From: Betaproteobacteria bacterium
GTDB lineage: Bacteria > Pseudomonadota > Gammaproteobacteria > Burkholderiales > SG8-39
NCBI GenBank assembly: GCA_009693235.1
Contig: SHXR01000002.1
Location: forward strand, 1-64,000
Length of the DNA: 64,000 nt
Direction: 5' to 3'
Below the pieces are notes generated by a model. The model was not told the DNA's origin and searched no databases. It was given only the letters and a program-made list of their open reading frames with translations. Every line of letters begins with the position of its first letter. Position 1 is the stretch's first letter. Both the position numbers and the translations under genes were made by a program. Of the stretch, positions 55,707 through 64,000 are shown one piece after another.

Positions 55707-56030
55707 ATGGACATTCAGAAAACGATTCACGAGCAAGTAAGCGGCAATCGTGTTGTGCTGTACATGAAAGGCACACCGCAGTTTCCGCAGTGCGGATTCA
55801 GCGCGATGGCCATCAAGGTCCTCGAGGCCTGTGGGGTCGACCAGCCATTTACCGTCAACGTTCTTGAGGAACCCGCCATTCGTCAGGGCGTCAAGGAATA
55901 TGCGAACTGGCCGACCGTGCCGCAACTCTATATAAGCGGTGAATTTATCGGCGGTTCGGACATCATGCGGGAAATGTACGAATCAGGTGAATTGCAAAAG
56001 GTCTTGCAGGAAGCGCACGCACCCCGCTGA
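55707..56030 (+). CDS. grxD: Monothiol glutaredoxin Grx4
   Basis: 107 aa from ATG 55707 (a TTG lies two codons earlier). CGFS active site with Cys29 (GTPQFPQCGFS), TVPQLYISGEFIGGSDI. Holds a bridging 2Fe-2S cluster with glutathione and helps Fe-S delivery. Normally follows hemA-prfA-prmC; here it is separated from them by the kinase module and ModE-like gene. Converges on the nitroreductase gene, six bases apart. Confidence 0.95.
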   Translation: MDIQKTIHEQVSGNRVVLYMKGTPQFPQCGFSAMAIKVLEACGVDQPFTVNVLEEPAIRQGVKEYANWPTVPQLYISGEFIGGSDIMREMYESGELQKVLQEAHAPR

Positions 56031-56036
56031 CGTCGT

Positions 56037-56750
56037 TCAGTCACCCAAGAAGCGCGCGAATTCCGCCACCGGCGCGCGCTCGACCTTGAGCTGATTCTCG
56101 ATGGCATCCGGATCGGCATAACCAAGCGCCATGCCGCAGACGAGCTGCTCATGTTCGGCCATGCCGACATGACGCGCGACGAGGCGATGAAAACGACACC
56201 ACGCCTGTTGCGGGCAGGTATCCAATGCCCGTCCGCGCGCCGCGATCATGATGTTCTCGATGAACATCCCGTAGTCGAGCCAGCTGCCCTGTTCTAGTCT
56301 GCGATCGATGGCGAATAACATGCCGACCGGGGCATCGAAAAAACGAAAATTGCGACCGCTGTGGGCGTGCGACTTTTCAAAATCGCCCTTGCCGATGCCA
56401 AGTAGGCTGTACAACGACCAGCCGAGTTGCCGGCGCCGCCCAATGTACGGTTCAAACCAGTTGCGCGGGTAGTACTCGTAATCCGCCTGGTGAACGGGCG
56501 TCGCAACGCCCCGATCGGCGTCATGGGCGGCCAAGGCGTCGGCAACCAATGCGTCACGGCTGGCGCCCATCACAACATAGACGCGCCAAGGTTGGATATT
56601 GGAACCCGACGGTGCGCGGCTCGCCGCGGCGAGAATGGCTTCGATCGTCTCGCGCGGCACCGGCCTTGGGAGAAAGCGGCGTATCGAACGGCGCGAACGA
56701 ATTGCTGCATCCACGGCGGCGGCATTGCCCGTCATGTCGGTTGCCTTCAT
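56037..56750 (-). CDS. Nitroreductase family protein
   Basis: 237 aa FMN-binding fold. [17 protein letters not shown] and [15 protein letters not shown] at the N-terminus are typical; the C-terminus has MALGYADPD. Reduces nitro-aromatics, quinones or flavins with NAD(P)H. Its ATG overlaps the argH stop (ATGA), so it is translated with argH. Confidence 0.9.
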   Translation of the reverse strand: MKATDMTGNAAAVDAAIRSRRSIRRFLPRPVPRETIEAILAAASRAPSGSNIQPWRVYVVMGASRDALVADALAAHDADRGVATPVHQADYEYYPRNWFEPYIGRRRQLGWSLYSLLGIGKGDFEKSHAHSGRNFRFFDAPVGMLFAIDRRLEQGSWLDYGMFIENIMIAARGRALDTCPQQAWCRFHRLVARHVGMAEHEQLVCGMALGYADPDAIENQLKVERAPVAEFARFLGD

Positions 56751-58141
56751 TTCAAGGCGTCGCGGGCGCGCGTCACCTGGGCGAGAACCTGTGCGGCGGC
56801 GGTGCCACCGCGATGCGATCGACTGGCGGCCGAGCCGTCGGCGCGGAGCACGGCGAAGATATCCGGCTCAATGAGCGGGGAGAACGCCTGCAATTCGCTG
56901 ATTGACAGGTCTTCCAGCCGGATGTTGCGCACTTCCGCGGCGCGGACTGCGCGGGCAACGACTTCATGGGCGTCACGAAACGCGACGCCTTTTTTGACCA
57001 AGTAGTCGGCCAGATCAGTGGCGGTGGCAAACCCTTCGTCGAGTGCCAGCAACATTGCGTCGGGATTCGCTTCCATTCCGGCGACCATATCAGCGAAGAT
57101 GATAAGGGTATCGGTCAGCGTGTCGACCGTGTCAAACAGCGGTTCCTTATCCTCCTGATTGTCCTTGTTGTACGCGAGCGGTTGTCCTTTCATCAGAATG
57201 AGCAAACCCACCAGATGGCCCACGACGCGACCGGTCTTGCCGCGCGCAAGTTCCGGTACGTCCGGATTCTTTTTCTGCGGCATGATCGATGACCCGGTGC
57301 AAAATCGATCCGGCAGGCGGATGAATGAAAAGCGCGGGTTCATCCATAGGATGAGCTCTTCCGACAGGCGCGATAGATGCATCATCACAATCGCCGCGGC
57401 AGCCGCAAATTCGATCGCAAAATCGCGATCCGACACCGCATCGAGCGAGTTGTCGCACACGTCATCGAACGCCAGGGCGCGGGCCACCTGTTCGCGATCA
57501 ATCGGAAACGACGTGCCCGCCAAGGCGGCAGCGCCAAGCGGCAAGCGATTCATCCGCCGCCTGCAATCGGCGAAGCGCCCAGCGTCCCGCGCGAGCATTT
57601 CGTAGTAGGCCATCAGATGATGACCGAATGTCACGGGTTGAGCGACCTGCAAATGGGTGAAACCCGGCATCAGCGTGGCCGCATGCCGCCCCGCCTGCTC
57701 AACAATGGCCCGTTGCAGATCGCGGATGTGGATGACAATGTCATCGATCGCGCCGCGCAGAAAGAGGCGGATATCGGTCGCCACCTGATCGTTGCGCGAG
57801 CGGGCGGTGTGCAACCGTTTGCCGGCATCACCGACGATCGCAGTGAGGCGACGTTCAATATTGAGATGGACGTCTTCCGCGTCGAGCGACCAGGCGAACG
57901 TGCCGGCGTCGATCTCGGCGCGAATCGTCGCCATCCCATCTTCGATATGACGAAGATCTGCGGCGGACAGAATGCCTTTCGAGCAAAGCATGCGCGCATG
58001 CGCAAGCGAGCCGTCTATATCGACGTTGGCAAGCCGCCGATCAAATGCGACCGAGGCGGTGTAGCGCTTGACGCGCTCCGACACGGGCTCGGCGAACCGT
58101 CCCGACCATGTGTTGTGAGGGTTTTCCGGAGGAAGGACCAT
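56747..58141 (-). CDS. argH: Argininosuccinate lyase
   Basis: 464 aa from ATG 58141; an upstream ATG at 58180 gives 13 extra residues without conservation. Last step of arginine synthesis: argininosuccinate to arginine and fumarate. Signature [19 protein letters not shown]; also WSGRFAEP and [13 protein letters not shown]. Divergent from algZ with 114 bp between. Confidence 0.96.
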   Translation of the reverse strand: MVLPPENPHNTWSGRFAEPVSERVKRYTASVAFDRRLANVDIDGSLAHARMLCSKGILSAADLRHIEDGMATIRAEIDAGTFAWSLDAEDVHLNIERRLTAIVGDAGKRLHTARSRNDQVATDIRLFLRGAIDDIVIHIRDLQRAIVEQAGRHAATLMPGFTHLQVAQPVTFGHHLMAYYEMLARDAGRFADCRRRMNRLPLGAAALAGTSFPIDREQVARALAFDDVCDNSLDAVSDRDFAIEFAAAAAIVMMHLSRLSEELILWMNPRFSFIRLPDRFCTGSSIMPQKKNPDVPELARGKTGRVVGHLVGLLILMKGQPLAYNKDNQEDKEPLFDTVDTLTDTLIIFADMVAGMEANPDAMLLALDEGFATATDLADYLVKKGVAFRDAHEVVARAVRAAEVRNIRLEDLSISELQAFSPLIEPDIFAVLRADGSAASRSHRGGTAAAQVLAQVTRARDALK

Positions 58142-58255
58142 GACGCCTTGATATCGAGGAGAGTCGGTCTGACAATACACTGCGGGACGAATCGCACCGA
58201 TGTGCGTGATCAGTGCAGCGCGCGGATCGCAAAGGCAAAGGGGACGCTTATCCCG

Positions 58256-59427
58256 ATGGAACCTACGCCAGCTACTTTCAACTTACCTATCACGCCCTTC
58301 GGTATGCTTGCGAATTCCGTGCCGCGGACGACCGCCCCTTACGCGACGGCGAATCGACCTGCGGATTCTAGCGCTAATCTCATCCTCCCCGGGCAGCGAA
58401 TGGACGCGGACAGCGGTGTGCTAAGCGATGTGCTCCCTGATTTTCGCAATTCGGGAGTGATCGGCAGGATTGTCCTGCTGGTCAATGTGGCGATGCTCTT
58501 CGCCGTCGCGGTGTCCAGTCAAAGCGACGCGGAGTTCGTGCCCCTCGTCCTTTCCAAAGCCGCGATTGTCGAGCCGATCCTGTTCGCAAGTCTTGTCGCG
58601 CTCTACATCGGTCATCCCAAACTCGGGCCGTTCCGCTATGAGTTTGCGGTGGTGCTGATCACCTTGTTTGTGATGCTGGTCACCGCGTTCATCTACGGTC
58701 TCGTATCGACCTTCGATGCGAGCGCCACACGGTTTGGATTTGCCAGAGCGCTGGCGTTGGCCGCGTTCGGCGTGCTCTTCATGCTTGAGTACTTTTGCAT
58801 GCGTAGCCGGGCGCTCGCGCCGGGGATGGTGGCGGCGCGTTTGCAGGCGTTGCAGGCGCGCATTCGCCCGCACTTTCTGTTCAATTCCATCAATGCGGTG
58901 CTGTCGTTGATCCGGACCGACCCACGCCGCGCCGAAACGGTCATCGAGGATTTGGCCGATCTGTTCCGCACGCTGATGGCCGATGCCCGTCAACTTGTTA
59001 CACTTGAAGATGAGATTCGCCTGGTTCGCGGTTATCTCGATATCGAGCAGCTGCGTCTGAGTGAGCGGCTCGCCGTACACTGGAGCATCGAAGGCGCCCC
59101 GAAACACGTGCTGGTGCCTCCATTGTTTTGCAGCCCTTGGTGGAGAACGCCGTTTATCACGAGGTTGAACCGGGCAAGGGCCCGGGAATCATTGATATCG
59201 ATATCGTGCGACGTGACGATCGCCTGGCGATGCGCCTGGCGAACCCCTATCACTCCAAGCATCAACACCGTCAGGGCAATCGCATTGCCCTTACCAACAT
59301 CAAAGAGAGATTGGCATTGCACTTTGACGCGGAAGCCACGCTCACCAGTGGCGCAATCGGCGACCGCTACGAAATCCATGTCGATCTGCCCTATCGAAGT
59401 TCCGCCAAGGAAGGCAAAGAAGGATGA
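58256..59427 (+). pseudogene. algZ: AlgZ-like (LytS-type) sensor histidine kinase, one frameshift
   Basis: Start ATG 58256. Four hydrophobic segments (about residues 70-180), then the His_kinase domain with His206 in RIRPHFLFNSINAV. After VPPL one G is missing in the TTGTTTT at 59123-59129; repair gives LVLQPLVENAVYHEVEPG and a full ATPase domain (390 aa). As read, translation leaves the frame and the ATP-binding part is lost. The stop overlaps algR (ATGA). The lesion could be sequencing error, since algR looks intact. Confidence 0.8.
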
Positions 59428-60203
59428 CGATCAGCTCAAGCCGCGTTCCAATCCGCGTATTTCTTGTCGATGATGAAGCGCCCGCCCGTGCCCGCATGAA
59501 GGAATTGCTGGGCGATTTGGCCATGGACCTTGCCACCACCGTGGTGGGTGAAGCGGCCAATGGTCAAGAGGCATTGATCGTGCTCGCGACCACCCCGGCC
59601 GATGTGGCGCTGGTCGATGTCCACATGCCGGAAATGAATGGCCTCGAATTTGCCAGGCATGCCATGCAACTCGAACGGCCGCCGGCGGTGATTTTCACCG
59701 CCGCGCATGACCAATACGCGGTCGCCGCCTTTGAGCTGAATGCGCTCGATTATCTGTTGAAGCCGGTGCGTGCGGTGCGCCTGCGGGCAGCCCTGCAAAA
59801 AGCGTCCACTTCCGGGCCGGCCCATCGCGAGCAATTCGAGCGGGCCTCTTCCAATTCGCCGCGCCATTATCTGTCGGTCTCGGAACGCGGTCGGATCACG
59901 CTGGTGCCGCTGAGGGATATCGTGTATCTGCGCGCTGAGCTCAAATACGTGACCGTCCGCACCAAGGAACGTGAGTTTCTCGTCGAGGAATCACTCACCC
60001 AGCTCGAGCAGGAATTCGGTGGCGTATTCGTCCGCATTCATCGTTCATGCCTGGTCGCCAGGCGACTCATCAAAGGGTTCGAGCGTGCCACCGATCCGGA
60101 CGGTGAAAGCGCCGGTTGGGCGGTTATGTTGCATGGCGTGGATGACAGGCTGCCGGTCAGTCGCCGTCAATGGTCCGCAGTGAAGAGTCTCGTGACAGCC
60201 TAG
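59424..60203 (+). CDS. algR: LytTR-family response regulator AlgR
   Basis: 259 aa. Receiver domain with acidic pair VDDE near the N-terminus and phospho-acceptor Asp65 in ALVDVHMPEMNG; C-terminal LytTR DNA-binding domain (from about residue 150, VYLRAELKYVTVRTKE, FVRIHRSCLVARR). Pairs with the upstream kinase, which it overlaps by four bases. A likely terminator follows. Confidence 0.93.
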   Translation: MTISSSRVPIRVFLVDDEAPARARMKELLGDLAMDLATTVVGEAANGQEALIVLATTPADVALVDVHMPEMNGLEFARHAMQLERPPAVIFTAAHDQYAVAAFELNALDYLLKPVRAVRLRAALQKASTSGPAHREQFERASSNSPRHYLSVSERGRITLVPLRDIVYLRAELKYVTVRTKEREFLVEESLTQLEQEFGGVFVRIHRSCLVARRLIKGFERATDPDGESAGWAVMLHGVDDRLPVSRRQWSAVKSLVTA

Positions 60204-60228
60204 ACCTCGCTGATGAATCCGCGGGGTC
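60203..60228 (+). terminator. Probable terminator after algR
   Basis: GACCTCGC (60203-60210) pairs with GCGGGGTC (60221-60228), one G-T wobble, 10-base loop, followed by a T-rich stretch TTCGATCTTCTT. It lies between convergent genes and begins at the algR stop. Confidence 0.45.
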
Positions 60229-60254
60229 TTCGATCTTCTTGGCAGCGAATCTGC

Positions 60255-60731
60255 TCAAGGCATCTTCTTGATGCGTTCCGCTGCAACCGCCAGTCGCTGG
60301 TCCAGATAGGTGCCGTAAAAATCCTCACTCGGCATGCCAACGAGCGGGTCGGCCAGGCGCACGCCGCCTTTGCCGTAGAACTGCACGGTCGGCACCATGC
60401 GCACGCGTTGCGCACCGGCAAACGCGCGGTGATTGGTGGCTTGGCCCGCGAAATCATTGAGCGGCAGCGTGACTTCCGGATCGACTTCGATGATCGCAAG
60501 CCGCTTGGCCAGCTCCGGATTGCGGGTGAGCGGCGCGAGATAGTTCTGCCGCACCTTGGCGCACCAAGGACAAGTCCTGGTGCCGTAAAGAACGACCAGG
60601 ACCTTGCCGTGGTCGGCGGCTTCCTCGGCATGTCGCGCAAGATCGGTCGCATACGGCAACTCAGCGGCGGCGGCCGGCTGCATCAGAAAGCCGAGCAAGC
60701 TCCTCGTCACGAGGTGCAATATCCAGATCAT
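60255..60731 (-). CDS. Secreted thioredoxin-fold protein with CPWC motif
   Basis: 158 aa from ATG 60731; in-frame ATGs at 60770 and 60782 would lengthen the N-terminus. Signal peptide ends near AAAAE. Active site GTRTCPWCAKV, then MVPTVQFYGKGG with the cis-Pro. A DsbE/SoxW-like periplasmic disulfide reductase is likely. Divergent from hemC. Confidence 0.85.
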   Translation of the reverse strand: MIWILHLVTRSLLGFLMQPAAAAELPYATDLARHAEEAADHGKVLVVLYGTRTCPWCAKVRQNYLAPLTRNPELAKRLAIIEVDPEVTLPLNDFAGQATNHRAFAGAQRVRMVPTVQFYGKGGVRLADPLVGMPSEDFYGTYLDQRLAVAAERIKKMP

Positions 60732-60854
60732 CGGAGCACTGTGTTTGCGCGTGGCGGCCGGGGAAATCATGCGCACTAACATTTTTTACTCAACCTATGC
60801 ATGCTTGGTTACGCGTTTCAGGCGTCGCAGTATGCGTCTTTTGGATGCGCGATC

Positions 60855-61796
60855 GTGAGCGACACAACTCCAACCCGACTCGTCATTGCAACCCGCCAAA
60901 GCCGACTGGCCCTGTGGCAGGCCCATCATGTGAAGGGGCTCTTGCAGGCATTATATCCGGCGTGCAATGTCGAACTGCTGTCGATGTCCACGCGCGGTGA
61001 TGAAGTGCTTGATCGCTCGCTGTCCTTGATTGGCGGCAAGGGACTCTTCGTCAAGGAACTCGAAGTTGCGCTGCAGGATGGGCGCGCGGATCTCGCCGTG
61101 CATTCGGCGAAGGACGTTCCGATGGCTTTGCCGAGTGGCTTCGCGATTGCAGCCATTCCCATGCGGGAAGACCCGCGCGATGCGTTCATTTCGAATCGTT
61201 ATGCAACGCCTTCTGCACTGCCGGACGGCGCGGTGGTTGGCACCGCCAGTTTGCGACGCGAGGCGCAGCTGCGCGAGCGTTTTCCCAAGCTTCGGTTCGT
61301 GGCATTGCGTGGCAATATCGATACGCGCCTTGCCAAACTCGATGCAGGCGAATGCGATGCCGCGGTGCTCGCGGTCGCAGGATTGGTGCGACTCGGCCTG
61401 AAGGCGCGCATTCGCAGCGAATTGTCGATCGATGCCTCACTCCCGGCACCGGGTCAAGGTGCACTCGCCATTGAGGTTGCGACGGCTAATCCGCGCATTG
61501 CGCAGTGGATCAGTCGACTGGAAGACGAAACCAGTGCGCTTTGCGTGCGCGCCGAGCGCGCGGTGAGCCTTGGCCTTGGCGGCAGCTGCCAAATACCTCT
61601 TGGGGCGCACGCGACGCGTGCGGGTGACCGGCTGCGGATTGCGGGGTTGGTCGCCGCGCCCGACGGCCGGCAGGTGGTGCGTGCCATGCGCGAAGGTCCC
61701 GCATCAGCCCCGGAGGCGCTCGGCGAAGCGCTCGCCATGGACTTGCGAAAGGGCGGGGCGACCGCGATTCTCGATGCATTGGCTGCCGCTTCGTAG
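60855..61796 (+). CDS. hemC: Hydroxymethylbilane synthase (porphobilinogen deaminase)
   Basis: 313 aa from GTG 60855; the frame is open from 60801. Polymerises four porphobilinogen units. [34 protein letters not shown] and the dipyrromethane-binding Cys245 ([12 protein letters not shown]) are all present. First gene of hemC-hemD-hemX-hemY. Confidence 0.96.
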   Translation: MSDTTPTRLVIATRQSRLALWQAHHVKGLLQALYPACNVELLSMSTRGDEVLDRSLSLIGGKGLFVKELEVALQDGRADLAVHSAKDVPMALPSGFAIAAIPMREDPRDAFISNRYATPSALPDGAVVGTASLRREAQLRERFPKLRFVALRGNIDTRLAKLDAGECDAAVLAVAGLVRLGLKARIRSELSIDASLPAPGQGALAIEVATANPRIAQWISRLEDETSALCVRAERAVSLGLGGSCQIPLGAHATRAGDRLRIAGLVAAPDGRQVVRAMREGPASAPEALGEALAMDLRKGGATAILDALAAAS

Positions 61797-61825
61797 TTGG
61801 CGGCGCCAGTGCGGGCGACCCTGAC

Positions 61826-62584
61826 ATGCTGGGTGGCCGGGGCATCCTAGTGACGCGCCCGCGGGCGCAGGCGGGCGAGCTTGCGGTCGCTATCGTTGCC
61901 CATGGTGGTGATCCGGTGCTGTTTCCGACCATTGCCATTGATCCGATCGCCGATCCGGCGCCCGCGCAGTCGCTGTTCGCGCGTCTCGGCGAGTTTGACC
62001 ATGCCATTTTCGTCAGCGCCAATGCGGTGCAGTTTGGTCTATCTCTGGCGTCAGCACCCTGGCCCGACCGGGTGTCGGCGATTGCGGTCGGTCCGGCGAC
62101 CGCACAGGCCCTGGCGAGAGCAAGCATCCCACGCGTCCTTACGCCCGTCGTGCGCTTTGATAGCGAAGGCGTGCTGGCCCTGGATACTCTTCAACAGTTG
62201 CAGGGTCGGCGTGTTTTGATCGTGCGGGGTGTTGGCGGGCGAGACCTGCTCGAACACACCCTTGAAGAGCGCGGTGCCGTGGTCGACATCGCGGAAGTCT
62301 ATTCACGACATCATCCGCGCGAAGCCGCCGGCCCGTTGATTCGGCGCTGGCGAGCCGGGAATATCCATGCTGTGATTTGTACGGCGAGCGAAGCCGCACG
62401 CAATCTCCATGCTTCGCTCGCTACCGATCTTGATCTATTGAAGCAGGCGCCGGTTTTTGTGCCCCATGCGCGGATTGCGGCGATGGTCCGGGCGCTCTAC
62501 CAGACGGACGTGATCGAAACAGCGACCGGTGATAGCGCGATCGTGCGTGCGATGGAGCGCTTTTTTGCTAAAGTACAAGACTGA
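61826..62584 (+). CDS. hemD: Uroporphyrinogen-III synthase
   Basis: 252 aa. Closes hydroxymethylbilane to uroporphyrinogen III. Weakly conserved family, but ILVTRPRAQA, FVSANAVQFGL, AVGPATAQAL and VLIVRGVGGRDLL are typical. 29 bp after hemC. Tandem 13-bp repeats follow its stop. Confidence 0.9.
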   Translation: MLGGRGILVTRPRAQAGELAVAIVAHGGDPVLFPTIAIDPIADPAPAQSLFARLGEFDHAIFVSANAVQFGLSLASAPWPDRVSAIAVGPATAQALARASIPRVLTPVVRFDSEGVLALDTLQQLQGRRVLIVRGVGGRDLLEHTLEERGAVVDIAEVYSRHHPREAAGPLIRRWRAGNIHAVICTASEAARNLHASLATDLDLLKQAPVFVPHARIAAMVRALYQTDVIETATGDSAIVRAMERFFAKVQD

Positions 62585-62595
62585 GTTGTTAAGCA

Positions 62596-62647
62596 GTCTT
62601 GTTGGTATGTCTCGTTGGTAAGTCTTGTTGGTAGGTCTTGTTCATTC
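62596..62647. repeat. 13-bp tandem repeat between hemD and hemX
   Basis: GTCTTGTTGGTAT, GTCTCGTTGGTAA and GTCTTGTTGGTAG are contiguous 13-mers (62596-62634), with a partial fourth unit to 62647. They occupy most of the hemD-hemX gap, ending 24 bp before the hemX ATG. Confidence 0.8.
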
Positions 62648-62671
62648 TTCTCTCTTATCGAGCACCGGACG

Positions 62672-63712
62672 ATGTCGGAGTCAGATCGGGAAGCGCCCGC
62701 CGTGCCCCAGGCGGCGATTCGTAAGCCTTCCCGCTTTTCGCAGCCGGTCGCGATTACGTTCGGTCTGGCCGCCGCCCTCGTCGTCTTGTTATGGTTTGCC
62801 ACCCAGGGTGAACTCAACCGGATGCGCGACGATGTGGCGCGCCGCCTGCAACTTGCAGAGCTTGAAGTTCGTGAGAGTCGCATTGCCGGCCGGGAAGCCC
62901 AGGAGGGCGTGCGTGATGCCCAATCGCGTCTTGCCACGCTGGAAGGAAAAGTCAGCGAATCCCATAATCATCAAGTTGCACTCGAACAGCTTTATCAGGA
63001 GCTCTCACGTGGCCGCGATGAATGGATCGTTGCGGAAATCGAGCAGACCATCGCACTCGCCTCCCAGCAATTGCAGCTCGCGGGCAACGTGCAAGGGGCA
63101 TTGGTGGCGTTGCAAACGGCGGATGCGCGCCTCGCAAGATCAGATCGGCCGCAGTTCATCCCATTGCGCAAGATCATCAATCGCGATATCGACCGGCTGA
63201 AGGCGTTGCCGGCGGTAGATTTGGCCGGGCTCACCTTGAAACTCGATGAAGTCACCAACAACATCGACCAGCTGACATTGTTGGTCGATGGTCGCCCGCT
63301 GCCCGCAGACGAGGCGTTGGCCGTTGAGGACGGTTTCTGGACGAAGCTCACCAGCGTCGTGTGGGGTGAGTTGAAGCAATTGATTCGCGTGCAGCGGCTC
63401 GATGATTCCGATCAAGGTCTGCTGACGCCGGAACAAAGTTATTTTCTGCGTGAGAATCTCAAGCTCCGGTTGATGCATGCACGGCTTGCCCTGATGCAAC
63501 GGAATGATGCGGTGTTCCGTGCCGACCTCAAGGTCGCCGCCGGCTGGGTCAATCGGTATTTCGATACGCGGCAAAAGCGTGTGAGTGCGACGCTTGCCAC
63601 CGTCGAGAAACTGGCTGCGACGACATTGAATATTGATTTGCCGACGCTGGCCGACAGCCTGGGTGCTATCCGTAGCTTCAAAGTGACTGCCGACAAGTCC
63701 CGGCGCAACTAG
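62672..63712 (+). CDS. hemX: HemX-family membrane protein
   Basis: 346 aa from ATG 62672. One TM segment (about residues 30-50, FGLAAALVVLLWFA), a coiled-coil region, then the HemX domain with AEIEQTIALASQQL and FLRENLKLRLMHARLALMQRND. Often annotated as uroporphyrinogen methyltransferase but lacks that fold. Two bases separate its stop from hemY. Confidence 0.9.
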   Translation: MSESDREAPAVPQAAIRKPSRFSQPVAITFGLAAALVVLLWFATQGELNRMRDDVARRLQLAELEVRESRIAGREAQEGVRDAQSRLATLEGKVSESHNHQVALEQLYQELSRGRDEWIVAEIEQTIALASQQLQLAGNVQGALVALQTADARLARSDRPQFIPLRKIINRDIDRLKALPAVDLAGLTLKLDEVTNNIDQLTLLVDGRPLPADEALAVEDGFWTKLTSVVWGELKQLIRVQRLDDSDQGLLTPEQSYFLRENLKLRLMHARLALMQRNDAVFRADLKVAAGWVNRYFDTRQKRVSATLATVEKLAATTLNIDLPTLADSLGAIRSFKVTADKSRRN

Positions 63713-63714
63713 CT

Positions 63715-64000
63715 ATGCGCGGACTGGTCTGGTTCCTGGTTGTTGCAGCCCTCGCGGTCGGCCTTGCGCTGGTCGCGCGTATGAACGAGGGTTATGTGCT
63801 GGTGGTGGTACCGCCATGGCGGGTCGAGGTTTCGTTGGCGCTGGCGCTGATGATATTGGTGGCGACGTTCGCGTTGCTTTATTCACTCCTTCGCATTGCG
63901 CGCCATACGCTTCGTCTTCCTTCATACGTCGCGGCCTTTCGGCGTCGCCAGCGCAGCACGCGTGCCCACGAGGCCCTTCGTGCGGCATGGCAGGCTTATC
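63715..64000 (+). CDS. hemY: HemY N-terminus, cut by the window edge
   Basis: At least 95 codons, partial at the 3' end. Two hydrophobic segments (about residues 3-20 and 40-62) around NEGYVLVVVPPWRVEVS, then a basic stretch LRLPSYVAAFRRRQR. This is the tetratricopeptide HemY protein of gammaproteobacterial and betaproteobacterial hem operons (not protoporphyrinogen oxidase). Confidence 0.9.
   Translation, partial: MRGLVWFLVVAALAVGLALVARMNEGYVLVVVPPWRVEVSLALALMILVATFALLYSLLRIARHTLRLPSYVAAFRRRQRSTRAHEALRAAWQAY

Noticed and set aside
57377-58255. Plus-strand frame preceding the AlgZ-like kinase
   Set aside because: It is the antisense of argH; the kinase similarity begins only after ATG 58256.

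Overview
The window looks like a chromosomal stretch of a betaproteobacterium close to Burkholderiales. Three things point there: orphan Bug-type (tripartite tricarboxylate) solute-binding proteins, the block hemA-prfA-prmC with grxD further on, and the order argH / algZ-algR / hemC-hemD-hemX-hemY. Coding density is high, and the only RNA signals I can support are a few hairpins. No tRNA, rRNA, CRISPR array or phage was recognised.

Layout. 1-0.54 kb: edge of a probable insertion sequence and a frameshifted small gene. 0.54-7.3 kb: accessory metabolism (MetE-like methyltransferase, an SDR lacking the catalytic Tyr, Bug protein), MsrB, a D-aminoacylase-like amidohydrolase and two small envelope proteins. 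7.4-13.3 kb: an indolepyruvate ferredoxin oxidoreductase cluster with two alpha-type genes flanking one beta-type gene; the last alpha copy is frameshifted. 13.3-18.7 kb: ComB, a MaoC protein, RlpA, aldehyde and alcohol dehydrogenases. 18.8-24.2 kb: a decayed pair, MATE transporter and large NAD-glutamate dehydrogenase. 24.3-32.7 kb: thioesterase, second Bug protein, Sua5-like protein, acyl-CoA synthetase, double hot-dog dehydratase, and a secreted unknown followed by a secreted EEP-type nuclease/phosphatase. 32.8-48.4 kb: a Rieske oxygenase and a molybdenum hydroxylase locus with three tandem large subunits sharing one FAD subunit and one 2Fe-2S subunit, then an MFS transporter, GST, a fourth large subunit and an Old Yellow Enzyme. 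48.6-64 kb: housekeeping genes, interrupted by a decayed binding-protein/hybrid-kinase pair and a ModE-like regulator.

How it works together. The accessory two thirds reads as catabolism of organic acids and of aromatic or heterocyclic compounds: uptake (Bug), CoA activation, hydration, ring attack (Rieske, Mo-hydroxylases, OYE) and oxidation of alcohol or aldehyde products. The last third makes porphyrin and translation factors.

The most notable signals are the three-catalytic-subunit Mo-hydroxylase operon, two in-frame UGA codons at predicted Trp positions of the glutamate dehydrogenase next to a probable internal deletion, and frameshift lesions clustered in two gene pairs. These lesions are read from the sequence alone; raw reads are needed to separate real decay from assembly errors.
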